A stretch of 64,000 bases of DNA from Anaerolineales bacterium (GTDB lineage Bacteria; Chloroflexota; Anaerolineae; Anaerolineales; UBA11579): the NCBI GenBank assembly GCA_019637675.1, contig JAHBVE010000001.1, forward strand, positions 1-64,000, written 5' to 3'. The position numbers were made by a program, and so were the translations under genes. Below the pieces are notes generated by a model. The model was not told the origin of the DNA. It did not search any database and saw only the letters and a program-made list of their open reading frames with translations. This document shows positions 15,461-23,842 of this stretch, in pieces. Numbering within the stretch: the first letter of the stretch is position 1; the number at the start of each line of letters is the position of its first letter.

Positions 15461-17164
15461 CTAGAATCCCAGCTCTTTCTTGAGCTGCTTCTCGCTTTTG
15501 CTGCCAGCCGCCTTGTCGCCCAGCAGCTCTTGCCAGAAGGTGTCATCGTAGCGGCGGCTGCGCACCGGCAGCGGCATTGGCACGCCCCAGCCCAATAGCA
15601 GGACCTCTTCTTTTGGCTGCAGGCGTGCCAGCATGCCGCGCAGGGCTTCGCGGCCGGCCAGGCCGCTGAGCACGGCGCGGATGTCGTCATCGTCGCCGAG
15701 CCAGCCGCTGATGCGCGTGCCGAGCTGCGACATGACCTCGTCATAGATCTGGCTGGGGCGCTGGTCAATGATGAGCAGGGTCACGTAGTACTTGCGCAGC
15801 TCGCGGGCGATGGTGCTGAAGCTGGTCTGGGCCGCCATCTCGCGGTTGAGCAGCTTGTGGGCTTCTTCCACCGCGATCACCAGCGGGCGCGGCTCGTGCT
15901 TGCCGGTGGTGCGGAACTCGTTGGTGGTGTGTTCCCAGCGCTCACGGATGCGGCGGGTCAGCAGGTTGCTGACCAGCAGATAGTCCAGATCGCTCTCGTG
16001 CTTGCCGAAGGACAGCACCACGTGCTTGCCAGCCTCCAGGGCTTTGATGACCTCGCCGATGCCGTCCATGGCCGGCTTCTCGACCACATAGGCCAGGTTG
16101 AACACGCGGCTGAGCTTGCTGTGCAAGCCCTCGGCGGCCATCTCGTTGACGCCGCGCTCGCGCGCCCAGGCGGCCACGCTGTCCGGCGCGGGGATCTTCT
16201 TGCCGTCGTCCTCGATGACGGCATTGGCCTTCATTTCCTTGAAGGCTTTGAACCAGTTTCGCGCTCCGAAGGTGGAGACCAGCGCATCGAGGGTGGTGGG
16301 CGTGGTTTCCTTGAGGTTGAGCTCGCGGGTTAGCAGCTCGATGTCCTGCGGCATGATGTCGCTCATGGCGACCTCGAGGTGGAAGTCAGGGTTTTGCCCG
16401 CGGATGGTGGTGCCGGCGCCCAGGCCGACGATCTGGACGCGGCTGGGGAACTTGGTCTTGAGCCCGGTGACGCGCTCGTTGGTGTCCGATGAGGTGTCGT
16501 CGAAGCCGTACTCATTGTGCATGTCCAGCACCAGCACGGAGGCGGCGTTGTGGTGGATGAGGCCGGCCAGCAGCAGGCGGGTCAGGAAGCTCTTGCCGGT
16601 GCCGGTGGCGCCGAACACGCCGGAGGAGCGCTGCACCAGCTTGTGCAGGTCGATGGCCACGGGGTGGTCCTGCTCACGCGTGCTGCCGATGACGAAGTTG
16701 TCCTTGTCGGCCGGGTCGCCGAAGATCTCGGCGATGTCGCCTTCGCTGGCCAGGCGCACCTGGGCGCGGTGCGGCGGAATGGTCTTGACTGGCAGGGCGC
16801 GCGGCTTGGGGATCATGCCGGCCTTGATAGCGTCCAGCCACTGCTGGTACTCCGGGCTGCCGGGCTCCGGGCCGCGTTCCATCATCAGGGCGGGCAGCAT
16901 CTGCAGGTTGGTGAAGAGCGTCTGGCCGTGCAGCATGGCGGCCAGCTCGGCGGGCAGGCGGCTGCCCGACTCGTCGGCGAAGCGCGGGTCAGTGTCGCCG
17001 AGCTGCAGGTCGGTCACCAGGCCGTGGAACAGCCAGTCGCCGCTTTCCACGACGACGAAAGCGCCTTCCTGCACCTGATGCGAAGGCACGGTGAGGCGGA
17101 CGGTGAGATTGTCCTTGAGATTGCCGCCGACGATGTAACCAACGTATTTGGGAGAGTTATTCAT
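15461..17164 (-). CDS. herA: HerA-like DNA translocase ATPase
   Basis: A 567-residue ATPase. The N terminus (1-60) is a HAS-barrel-like beta domain; the RecA-like core has Walker A GATGTGKS (185-192), Walker B VLVLDMHNEYG, a second acidic motif VIAVEEAHKLLNRE and IIDQRPSQI. HerA hexamers pump DNA into the NurA nuclease to resect double-strand ends, a system best known in archaea and present in some bacteria. nurA lies two genes upstream in the same operon. HerA ATPases are also used in anti-phage systems, but nothing here points to defence specifically. Confidence 0.9.
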   Translation of the reverse strand: MNNSPKYVGYIVGGNLKDNLTVRLTVPSHQVQEGAFVVVESGDWLFHGLVTDLQLGDTDPRFADESGSRLPAELAAMLHGQTLFTNLQMLPALMMERGPEPGSPEYQQWLDAIKAGMIPKPRALPVKTIPPHRAQVRLASEGDIAEIFGDPADKDNFVIGSTREQDHPVAIDLHKLVQRSSGVFGATGTGKSFLTRLLLAGLIHHNAASVLVLDMHNEYGFDDTSSDTNERVTGLKTKFPSRVQIVGLGAGTTIRGQNPDFHLEVAMSDIMPQDIELLTRELNLKETTPTTLDALVSTFGARNWFKAFKEMKANAVIEDDGKKIPAPDSVAAWARERGVNEMAAEGLHSKLSRVFNLAYVVEKPAMDGIGEVIKALEAGKHVVLSFGKHESDLDYLLVSNLLTRRIRERWEHTTNEFRTTGKHEPRPLVIAVEEAHKLLNREMAAQTSFSTIARELRKYYVTLLIIDQRPSQIYDEVMSQLGTRISGWLGDDDDIRAVLSGLAGREALRGMLARLQPKEEVLLLGWGVPMPLPVRSRRYDDTFWQELLGDKAAGSKSEKQLKKELGF

Positions 17165-17167
17165 AAG

Positions 17168-17782
17168 TTACGCCTCAAACTCATCTGCTAAAGAGCCTAA
17201 CACCTGCATCAGCACCGTATAGTCATCGCGCAGCAGGGCGATCAGTTCCTGCGTGGCGCGGGCTTTCCACTCCGGCTTGCCGGCGGCGGTGTTGGCCGCG
17301 GCGGCCTGGCGCAGGTGGGCGGCCACCAGCTCGCCGACCGGCAGCTGGGTGTCGCGCAGTAAGTGGCGCAGGTAGCCGAAGCTGCCGTGATTGGTGAAGG
17401 CCACGATCTCCTCCGGGCTGCATTGATGGATCGCGTCCAGGCTGAGCGGCGCGCGCGGGGCCAGCGCGTGGCTCAGCGTCTCGCCGCGGCTGTGGCCCAC
17501 GGCCAGCACGCTGATCTCCATTGGCACGGTGCGGTTGACGCGGTTGTCGGCGATCACGGTGGCGTCCACCGGCTGGTCACGCGTCACCAGCTGGCGCACG
17601 AGGCCATCGTCCAGGATGCTCAACTCGTGCACCACGCCGTAGATCGAGTCGGTGGGGCCGAGCGGGGCGCGCACCAGGGCGCCGAAACTGGGGCGCTCCT
17701 GCTCCACAATGGGGCAACCGGCCACGAAGCCGGTAATGCCCGAGCGCAGCAGGCGCCCGATGGGGTAGTTGGTCTCGCTCAT
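17168..17782 (-). CDS. Unknown protein between nurA and herA, possible HAS-barrel subunit
   Basis: A 204-residue protein I do not recognise. Its first 80 residues (GFVAGCPIVEQERPSFGALVRAPL, then YGVVHELSILDDGLV) repeat the pattern of the HerA N terminus (GAFVVVESGDWLFHGLVTDLQLGDTD), suggesting a stand-alone HAS-barrel. The C-terminal half is helical (FLRHLL-type and KARATQELIALLRDDYTVLMQVL). It starts directly after the nurA stop and ends three bases before herA, so the three proteins are made together. It may be an adaptor between nuclease and translocase; this is inference. Confidence 0.6.
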   Translation of the reverse strand: MSETNYPIGRLLRSGITGFVAGCPIVEQERPSFGALVRAPLGPTDSIYGVVHELSILDDGLVRQLVTRDQPVDATVIADNRVNRTVPMEISVLAVGHSRGETLSHALAPRAPLSLDAIHQCSPEEIVAFTNHGSFGYLRHLLRDTQLPVGELVAAHLRQAAAANTAAGKPEWKARATQELIALLRDDYTVLMQVLGSLADEFEA

Positions 17783-18958
17783 CTAGTTCCTTCCACGGCC
17801 CGGCAAGTCTTTGAGGGCCTGCTTGTGCGAAATGTCGCCGGCGTGCACGCCTTCGGCTTCCAGGGCGCGCTGCAGCATGTTGGTGACTTCATCCTTCTCG
17901 GCGCGGCTCACCACGGCGATCTCGTGGGCGCGGTGCAACACGTAGGGATACGGTCGCGAGGCCAGCAGCTTGCATTGCTCCACGAGCGCGGCGTGCAGCG
18001 TGTCCAGCATGCTGCGGTCTTCTACGACCCAGGCCGGCACTTCCACGCGGGCCAGGTTGCTTTGGCGCGCATCACCCACGTTGAGATAGAAGAAGTGCAG
18101 CGCCAGCGGGCCATCGTAGCGGGCCGAGAGCTGGTTCTGGTGGGCGAAGATAGCCGAACGCTCGCCGGGAGCCAGGAAGGCGAACAAGTCGGTATCGGTG
18201 ACGCCGCGCAGGTAGCGCAGCTTGCGGGCGTCGCCCAGCTGCTCCTGCGGTGTGGCGGCGATCTCGAGGGCACGCACCACCAGGTCCGCCCGCGGCTTAT
18301 CTACATAGCCGGCGGTGATTGCTTTGGCAGAGTGCAGGGCTTGCAGGGCGGTCAAATATTTTTCCAGCGCACTAAGGTAGCCCTGCTGCTCCTGCGGGTC
18401 CTGGCTGCGGCTGCCCCACAGCTCCAGCGGGCCGTCGGTCAGCGTCAGTACGGGCAGGTCGTGCGGCTCGGCGGCCAGGCTGGCGAGGAAAATGCGCTCG
18501 TTGGTGTCGCGCTGCAGGCCTACCTGATCCTGCGTCACGCTGCCGGTGATGCTGTATTCGGCGTAGTGCAGATCGCTCTGCACGCGCTGCACGGGCGCCT
18601 GGCCGCTGTGGGTGCGCATCAGGATGGCGCCCAGGTTCACCAGATAGAAGTTGAGGGCGGCGTGCCGGTCAGGATTGATCTGCGAGCCGTCGGCGGCGAT
18701 CACCATCAGGCTGCCGGGTGCAGGCGGCAGCGGGAAGCGGGCGGTCAGCGCCTCGCCGGTGGGCTTGGCGCTGCGCAGCCAGCTGTCCAGCTGGGCGGCC
18801 AGCTCCACCTTGGCGCGCAGTTCGGCGCCCTTTTCGGCATGCTCAGCCAGCAGCTCATTGGCCTTGCTGCGCAAGGCCTGGATGCGCTGCTGCTCCTGCG
18901 GCGCGCTGGCGGCGATCTGGGCGGACTGCTGCTTGACAGAGAGAAGATCCAATGGCAT
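17783..18958 (-). CDS. nurA: NurA-family 5'-3' nuclease
   Basis: A 391-residue protein with the NurA layout: a helical N terminus, the first metal-binding Asp (D90) in MVIAADGSQI, a second acidic motif at D175 in TLTDGPLELWG, GYVDKPRADLVVRAL in the middle, and the C-terminal YPYVLHRAHEIAVVSRAEKDEV segment. NurA forms a dimer that degrades DNA fed by HerA during end resection. It is the first gene of a four-gene operon. A TAAAAT at 18988-18983 (minus strand), 24 bases upstream, may be its -10 box. Confidence 0.87.
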   Translation of the reverse strand: MPLDLLSVKQQSAQIAASAPQEQQRIQALRSKANELLAEHAEKGAELRAKVELAAQLDSWLRSAKPTGEALTARFPLPPAPGSLMVIAADGSQINPDRHAALNFYLVNLGAILMRTHSGQAPVQRVQSDLHYAEYSITGSVTQDQVGLQRDTNERIFLASLAAEPHDLPVLTLTDGPLELWGSRSQDPQEQQGYLSALEKYLTALQALHSAKAITAGYVDKPRADLVVRALEIAATPQEQLGDARKLRYLRGVTDTDLFAFLAPGERSAIFAHQNQLSARYDGPLALHFFYLNVGDARQSNLARVEVPAWVVEDRSMLDTLHAALVEQCKLLASRPYPYVLHRAHEIAVVSRAEKDEVTNMLQRALEAEGVHAGDISHKQALKDLPGRGRN

Positions 18959-19074
18959 TATGAAGTCCTAGAACACTTGTTCATTTTAGCATAACCGCCT
19001 GGTGCAACCGCGTGATTCTAATCGCAATGCCTCTGGCAAATCCAACCTCAGCGAACAAGTGGAACGGAGCAGAT

Positions 19075-19572
19075 ATGCAAGAAGCACGCGCCTCATTCAA
19101 CGGCTATTTCCTCAGCCCCAACGGAAGCAAAGACCAATTCACCCTTCGCCAGCCGGACGAGCAGTCAGACAAAGAATTCATCCTGCGCGTCAGGAACTTC
19201 ACCAAGCTGCTGGCCGAACAAGGCTGGACGCCGTGGGAAGCGGCCGCGGTAGCCGAGACCAGCAGCCCGCTGCCCACCGCCGAAGGCAATGGCCGCGGGG
19301 CAAGTGCGGCGCAGAAGGCATTTGAGCTCGAGAGCATTCAGCTGGCAGCCGGCGGCGAGCACCCACGCTGGGTGGTGAAGGGCGGCAATTTCAAGAAGTT
19401 CGGCGTGACCTGCTGGCCTGAGGTGCTGGAGGCGGCTGGGATCGCGGAGAAGCTGGACCCGATGCGGGAGAACAAGCCGAAGGGCCGCTGGCTGGCGCGC
19501 TATGTCGAGCGCGAGAACGACGAGGGCCGCCTGGTGCCTGACAAAGTTGTCGAGCTGGTGAAGGCTGGCTAG
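19075..19572 (+). CDS. Hypothetical protein
   Basis: A 165-residue soluble protein of unknown family. It has a conserved-looking polar N terminus (FNGYFLSPNGSKDQFTLRQPDE) and a compact C-terminal module (RWVVKGGNFKKFGVTCWPEVLEAAG ... KGRWLARYVERENDEG) with aromatic and basic residues that could bind nucleic acid or sugar. The frame extends upstream, but GGAG (19065-19068) six bases before the ATG at 19075 is the best start. It stands alone between divergent nurA and a small lipoprotein gene; no function is proposed. Confidence 0.6.
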   Translation: MQEARASFNGYFLSPNGSKDQFTLRQPDEQSDKEFILRVRNFTKLLAEQGWTPWEAAAVAETSSPLPTAEGNGRGASAAQKAFELESIQLAAGGEHPRWVVKGGNFKKFGVTCWPEVLEAAGIAEKLDPMRENKPKGRWLARYVERENDEGRLVPDKVVELVKAG

Positions 19573-19617
19573 GAACTAGCTGCCGGCTCACAGCGTCTTA
19601 CAAGGTGGAGGCAACTC

Positions 19618-19899
19618 ATGAAGAAACTATTGCTTGCCGCACTACTGCTCGCGCTGCTGGCCGCTTGTGCGCCGAGCACGCTGCCGCCAGACGGCGCCGA
19701 GATTCCCTGGGACGAGGCCGTGAGCCTGCTGCATAGCGGGCAGGTAACGCAGGTCTTTCAGGCACATAGCCTGCGCGTCGTGCTGACCCTGCGCAACGGC
19801 GCCCAGGTCTCCACTATGGAGCCATCCATTGATGCGATCTTCTTTGAAGTCGAACGCTGCGGCGCGCCGTGTGCCAACATCGCGCTGGCTACGGAGTAG
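19618..19899 (+). CDS. Small lipoprotein, FtsH-extracellular-like fold suspected
   Basis: A 93-residue lipoprotein: basic start MKK, hydrophobic core, and lipobox LLAAC with the lipidated Cys at 17. The mature part reads IPWDEAVSLLHSGQVTQVFQ, then a VVLTLRNGAQV strand pair, a pattern resembling the small extracytoplasmic domain of FtsH proteases. Two further Cys (CGAPC) near the end could form a disulfide. AAGGTGGAGG lies just upstream of the ATG. The FtsH resemblance is a weak pattern match. Confidence 0.65.
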   Translation: MKKLLLAALLLALLAACAPSTLPPDGAEIPWDEAVSLLHSGQVTQVFQAHSLRVVLTLRNGAQVSTMEPSIDAIFFEVERCGAPCANIALATE

Positions 19900-19916
19900 G
19901 CGTTCCTTTGTGGACG

Positions 19917-20879
19917 CTACTGGTCCTTGCCGCTGAAAGTGGTGTTGATATTAAAGCTGCGAAATACCAGCACACCTCCAGTACCTTGGTTGGTTGCATA
20001 GAAGAGATAATTATCAAATGTGAAGTAATCATAGCCTTCTAGGCAGGCCGTGCCCTCAACGTTGCTGTATGAGGACCATAAATCTTCGACAAGGTCAAAC
20101 TGGATCTTGTATTCTCCGCTGTGCTCAGAAACGACCTTGCCAGCTGCTTGAAATGAGCATGCACTAGTAACTCCGCGCATAGAGAAACTTACACGCTCTG
20201 TCTGGATGGATACACGCGGATCAATTTCGTAATCAAAGCTGATCGCTCCCTTCCAGTTTCCAAGAGCCTCAAAACGGAAGTTCCGGAGGGTTAGATTGTT
20301 TGCGTTTAGAGAAGGAAAATCCCGGGAGGCAGAATAGCCAATTTCGAAACGTTCTTCATAGGCTACTCCATCAAGGTACATTGTATTCCCCTCCAATCTC
20401 CCAGGCCACACCTGTAAATACATTACATTGCTGACACAATCGCCTTCGAGCATGTGAACGAATTTGATCTCTGCCCAATCCTGGTTGCGGGTCACGAATA
20501 CGTTTGGGTAATTATCAGGGAAGTAATAGCTCTTTTCTCTGCATTGTGGTGGGATATTGAGCGTGATATATGCGTAGGAAACATTGTCGGGCAGACGATA
20601 GTAAAAACGAATGTTGACAATCTGCGGCTCGGGGTTTTCTACTGTTACGGCGGCGATGTCGTAACCAGATTCTGCAATCTCTACAGTAGGTGTAGGGGTG
20701 CGCGTAGGCTGCGGTGTCGACGTAGGGGTCGGTGTAATAGTGGCAGTGGGCGTAGGAGTCTGAGTTTTGGTCGGGATGGCGGTAGCCGTTGGTGTTGGAG
20801 GAGTTAATCCAAAACCTGGCGCACAAGCAGCAAGGATTGGCAGAATGATTACAAGTAGTAACAACTTTTTAGTGGTCAT
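19917..20879 (-). CDS. Secreted lipoprotein with Thr/Pro-rich stalk
   Basis: A 320-residue protein: signal peptide with lipobox LAAC, a Thr/Pro-rich stalk of about 45 residues (TPTPTATITPTPTSTPQPTRT) and a C-terminal beta-rich domain of about 230 residues, unrecognised. The frame continues upstream to 20999, but AGGAGG (20888-20883, minus strand) and the lipoprotein signal fix the start at ATG 20879. The gene is clearly AT-richer than its neighbours and uses different codons, which suggests recent acquisition or a distinct expression class. Confidence 0.75.
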   Translation of the reverse strand: MTTKKLLLLVIILPILAACAPGFGLTPPTPTATAIPTKTQTPTPTATITPTPTSTPQPTRTPTPTVEIAESGYDIAAVTVENPEPQIVNIRFYYRLPDNVSYAYITLNIPPQCREKSYYFPDNYPNVFVTRNQDWAEIKFVHMLEGDCVSNVMYLQVWPGRLEGNTMYLDGVAYEERFEIGYSASRDFPSLNANNLTLRNFRFEALGNWKGAISFDYEIDPRVSIQTERVSFSMRGVTSACSFQAAGKVVSEHSGEYKIQFDLVEDLWSSYSNVEGTACLEGYDYFTFDNYLFYATNQGTGGVLVFRSFNINTTFSGKDQ

Positions 20880-20923
20880 ATCCCTCCTAAAGGTATAGCT
20901 AGGTTTAGCCGTTTTTTTGCTTT

Positions 20924-21400
20924 CTACCCTATTTTGATCGCGCCGCTGACTGGCGCATCCCAGCCCGCGCTGTTGCCAATCGCGATCTGCGCATCCCACA
21001 GGGCGGCGATCTCCTTCGGCAGCGGAGAGCTGCGGCGGGTGGCCATGTCAATGTGGATGCCCAGCAGCTCGGTGATGGCAGCAATCTGTCCGTCGCGGCC
21101 GCGCACCATGAAGTGCATCATCAGGAACAGTTTTGGATTGCGCTGCAAGGCACGCGAATAGACTTTGAAGCCTTCTCCCACGCGCAGCTCGGCCTGGTAG
21201 CGTGTGTGCGATTCGAGTGCAAAGCTGCCGTTGCCACTCTGGGTGTGGTATTCGTGCCCAAAGCCAAAGCTGTTGTACCAGTTCCAGGTGGCGCGGTCGA
21301 AGAAGTGCGTGTACCACATCACGTTCATGTGGCCCAAAAAGTCCAGATGCTCTTGCTGTACCGTGCCTTCGAACGTGAGGGGCAGTTTGCTGAAATCCAT
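20924..21400 (-). CDS. Hotdog-fold acyl-CoA thioesterase family protein
   Basis: A 158-residue protein with the 4HBT thioesterase pattern: FEGTVQQEHLDFLGHMNVMWYTHFFDRA at the start (Asp/His-containing active-site turn), a central beta sheet (YQAELRVGEGFKVYSRALQ) and the LLMMHFMVR strand. It probably hydrolyses an acyl-CoA thioester. A TATAAT at 21412-21407 (minus strand) ends six bases before the ATG, so the mRNA should be leaderless. Confidence 0.85.
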   Translation of the reverse strand: MDFSKLPLTFEGTVQQEHLDFLGHMNVMWYTHFFDRATWNWYNSFGFGHEYHTQSGNGSFALESHTRYQAELRVGEGFKVYSRALQRNPKLFLMMHFMVRGRDGQIAAITELLGIHIDMATRRSSPLPKEIAALWDAQIAIGNSAGWDAPVSGAIKIG

Positions 21401-21406
21401 TGCGGG

Positions 21407-21412
21407 ATTATA
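21407..21412 (-). promoter_or_regulatory. -10 box of the leaderless thioesterase gene
   Basis: TATAAT on the minus strand, six bases before the ATG at 21400, with no Shine-Dalgarno site between. Confidence 0.6.
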
Positions 21413-21431
21413 CGCCTCTCAGGTGCACCGC

Positions 21432-21773
21432 CTAACACTGCACTTCAACTGTGATGTCCCCAGGCGCGTTGACATAAAAGGTGTAGCCGTGCAAATGTTC
21501 TGGTGGGCCTACGTCAAAGCCATCATCTTTCAGACGGCGGTTGACCTCATCCACTTCGGCTTCGCTGCCCAGGATAAAGCCAATGTGGAAATTGTCGGGG
21601 TATTTCACTTGCCCCGCCCGGCCCTTCATCAGGGAGAGCACCAGGCCATCGTCGTCATAAAGAAATCCCATGCCGCGGTTGCCGCCCTGATAGCGCATGC
21701 CCATATATTTCTCGAGAAACCTGGCGGCGGCCTCCACATCGGTGACAGTGAGGTTGATATGGTTGAGTTTCAA
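21432..21773 (-). CDS. VOC (glyoxalase/bleomycin-resistance fold) protein
   Basis: A 113-residue single VOC module pair: MKLNHINLTVTDVEAAARFLEKYMGM at the start and HGYTFYVNAPGDITVEVQC at the end, with metal-ligand candidates His5 and the late Glu. Members include glyoxalases, dioxygenases and drug-binding proteins; the substrate is unknown. It starts with TTG at 21773, four bases after a strong AAGGAGG (21784-21778), showing that leadered genes coexist here with leaderless ones. Confidence 0.85.
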   Translation of the reverse strand: MKLNHINLTVTDVEAAARFLEKYMGMRYQGGNRGMGFLYDDDGLVLSLMKGRAGQVKYPDNFHIGFILGSEAEVDEVNRRLKDDGFDVGPPEHLHGYTFYVNAPGDITVEVQC

Positions 21774-21822
21774 ACTGCCTCCTTGGTTCCGGATTATAGC
21801 GAGGGCGACCAGCCAGCTTAGG

Positions 21823-21828
21823 TATAAT
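21823..21828 (+). promoter_or_regulatory. -10 box upstream of the pyruvate dehydrogenase operon
   Basis: TATAAT, about 68 bases before the pdhA ATG, with no good -35. The predicted leader contains AACAAC (21848-21853) and GTTGTT (21871-21876), which can pair around a GC-rich loop, ahead of the Shine-Dalgarno site CAGGAG (21883-21888). Confidence 0.5.
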
Positions 21829-21895
21829 CAATTTTTGCTAGATCTTCAACAACGCCTGCCCTGCGCGGGGGTTGTTAGTTTGCAGGAGCACCCAC

Positions 21896-22867
21896 ATGGC
21901 ATTGAAGAAGAAAGACCACCTGGAGTTGTACCGCCAGATGGTACTCATCCGCCGGGTTGAAGAGCGCTCAGCGGAGCTGTACCAGGCTGGCAAGATCGGC
22001 GGCTTTTTGCACCTGTACATCGGGCAGGAAGCCGTGAGCACCGGCATTGTTTCGGTGCGCCAGCCGCAAGACCGCATCATCACCGCCTACCGTGACCACG
22101 GTGTGGCGCTCAATGTCGGCATCTCAGCCAAAGAGGTCATCGCTGAGCTGCTGGGCAAGGAAACCGGCATCTCCAAAGGCCGCGGCGGCTCCATGCACAT
22201 GGCCGACGTCACCAAGAACTATTGGGGCGGCCACGCCATCGTCGGCGCCCACTTGCCCATCGCGGCCGGCATGGCCCTGGGCGACCAGTACGAGGGCAAC
22301 GATGGCGTCACCATCTGCATGTTCGGCGACGGCGCCACCAACATTGGCTTCTTCCATGAAGGCGTCAACCTCTCCAAGGTGTGGAACCTGCCGGTGCTGT
22401 GGCTGTGCGAGAACAACCAGTACGGCATGGGCACCGCGGTGGGCCGTGCTTCGGCGGTGGAGCAGATCCACATGAAGGCCGAGGGCTACGGCATCCCGCA
22501 CTCGCGCCTGGAAGACGGCATGGACATCATGAAGGTGCGTGAGGCTGTGGGCGCTGCGCTTGACCATATTCGCAGCGGCAAAGGCCCATACTTCCTTGAA
22601 GTCATAACCTATCGCTTCGAGGGCCACTCCATGGGTGATCCGCAGCGCTACCGCGAAAAAGACGAAGTCACCAAGTGGGAGAAGAACGACCCCATCGGCA
22701 TCTACCACCGCTACATCGTGGATGAGAAGATCGCCACCAAGGCTGACCTCGATAAGATCGAACAAACCATCGAGGCCGAAGTGGCCGAAGCTATTGAATT
22801 CGCGGAGAGCAGCCCTGACCCGGGCTTTGATACGCTCTTCGATTACATGTACGCGAGTAAGGAGTAG
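21896..22867 (+). CDS. pdhA: Pyruvate (2-oxoacid) dehydrogenase E1 component, alpha subunit
   Basis: A 323-residue thiamine-diphosphate enzyme. It contains the E1alpha hallmark KGRGGSMHM, the ThDP/Mg motif GDGATNIGFFHEGVNLSKVWNLPVLWLCENN, and the RFEGHSMGDPQRYR phosphorylation-loop region. With E1beta it decarboxylates pyruvate and acetylates the lipoyl group of E2. GCAGGAG seven bases upstream supports the ATG at 21896 over the earlier in-frame ATG. pdhB follows after three bases. Confidence 0.95.
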   Translation: MALKKKDHLELYRQMVLIRRVEERSAELYQAGKIGGFLHLYIGQEAVSTGIVSVRQPQDRIITAYRDHGVALNVGISAKEVIAELLGKETGISKGRGGSMHMADVTKNYWGGHAIVGAHLPIAAGMALGDQYEGNDGVTICMFGDGATNIGFFHEGVNLSKVWNLPVLWLCENNQYGMGTAVGRASAVEQIHMKAEGYGIPHSRLEDGMDIMKVREAVGAALDHIRSGKGPYFLEVITYRFEGHSMGDPQRYREKDEVTKWEKNDPIGIYHRYIVDEKIATKADLDKIEQTIEAEVAEAIEFAESSPDPGFDTLFDYMYASKE

Positions 22868-22870
22868 AGC

Positions 22871-23842
22871 ATGGCAATCATCACTATGCGCCAGGCCATC
22901 TCCGATGCCCTCTGGGAAGAGATGGAGCGTGACCCCAAAGTGTTCATCATGGGGCAGGAAGTGGGTGTGTGGGGCGGCACGTATGCCGTCACCAAGGGCT
23001 TCCTCGACCACTTTGGCGAGAAGCGGGTGCGCGACACCCCCATCGCCGAATCCGCCATCGTAGGCGCCGGCATTGGCGCAGCGATGGTGGGCCTGCGCCC
23101 CGTCTCCGAGATCATGACGATCAACTTCGCCTTCGTGGCGATGGACTACATTGTTAATGAAGCGCCCAAGATGCACACCATGTTCGGTGGGCAGATGAAG
23201 GTGCCCCTGGTCATCCGCACCGCGGGTGGCGGCGGCCGCCAGCTGGGCGCCACCCACTCGCAGACGCCGGATGCGATCTTTGCGCACTTCCCCGGCCTCA
23301 AGGTCGTCTCGCCCGGCACGCCGGAAGACGCCAAGGGCCTATTGAAAGCTGCCATCCGCGATGATGACCCGGTGCTGTTCATCGAGCACGCCGCCATGTA
23401 CCAGATACGCGGCGAGGTGCCCGAAGGCGACTACACCACCCCCATCGGCGTATCCAAAGTGCAGCGTGAGGGTGACGCCGTCACCATCGTTACCTACTGC
23501 AAAGGCTTGCAGCTTTCGATGCAGGCGGCCGAGCAGCTCTCGCAAGAGGGCATCGAGGTTGAGATCGTGGACCTGCGCTCGCTGCGCCCGCTCGACATGG
23601 GGCCGGCGCTGGCTTCGTTCAAAAAGACCAACCGGGCCGTCATTGTGGAAGAAGGCTGGCCCAGCTACGGCGTGGGCGCTGAAGTCGCCACCCGTCTGTA
23701 CGAAGCCGCCTTTGACTATGCGGATGCGCCCATCAAGCGTGTGGCGCAGAAGGAAGTACCGCTGCCCTACAACGCCGCGCTGGAGCAATACGCGCTGGCG
23801 CAGGTGGAGGATGTGGTGGCCGCAGTGAAAGAGGTGCTGTAA
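22871..23842 (+). CDS. pdhB: Pyruvate dehydrogenase E1 component, beta subunit
   Basis: A 323-residue subunit completing the E1 heterotetramer. It has the ThDP-pyrimidine domain (MGQEVGVWGGTYAVTKGF, RDTPIAESAIVGAGIGAAM) and the transketolase C-terminal domain (VEIVDLRSLRPLDM, VIVEEGWPSYGVGAEV). Its ATG has AAGGAG upstream, inside the end of pdhA. Its stop overlaps the E2 start by one base (TAATG), a sign of coupled translation and fixed stoichiometry. Confidence 0.95.
   Translation: MAIITMRQAISDALWEEMERDPKVFIMGQEVGVWGGTYAVTKGFLDHFGEKRVRDTPIAESAIVGAGIGAAMVGLRPVSEIMTINFAFVAMDYIVNEAPKMHTMFGGQMKVPLVIRTAGGGGRQLGATHSQTPDAIFAHFPGLKVVSPGTPEDAKGLLKAAIRDDDPVLFIEHAAMYQIRGEVPEGDYTTPIGVSKVQREGDAVTIVTYCKGLQLSMQAAEQLSQEGIEVEIVDLRSLRPLDMGPALASFKKTNRAVIVEEGWPSYGVGAEVATRLYEAAFDYADAPIKRVAQKEVPLPYNAALEQYALAQVEDVVAAVKEVL

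Noticed and set aside
15461..18958. nurA-herA operon as an anti-phage defence island
   Set aside because: No restriction, toxin, Sir2 or DUF4297-type partner or other defence gene is nearby; DNA end resection is the simpler reading.
17363..18994. A 543-residue open frame on the plus strand across nurA
   Set aside because: It is antisense to nurA and its neighbour, rich in His, Gly and Gln without any motif, as expected from reading GC-rich genes backwards.
22124..23287. Long antisense frame over pdhA and pdhB
   Set aside because: Composition is shadow-like, and it spans the junction of two clear genes.
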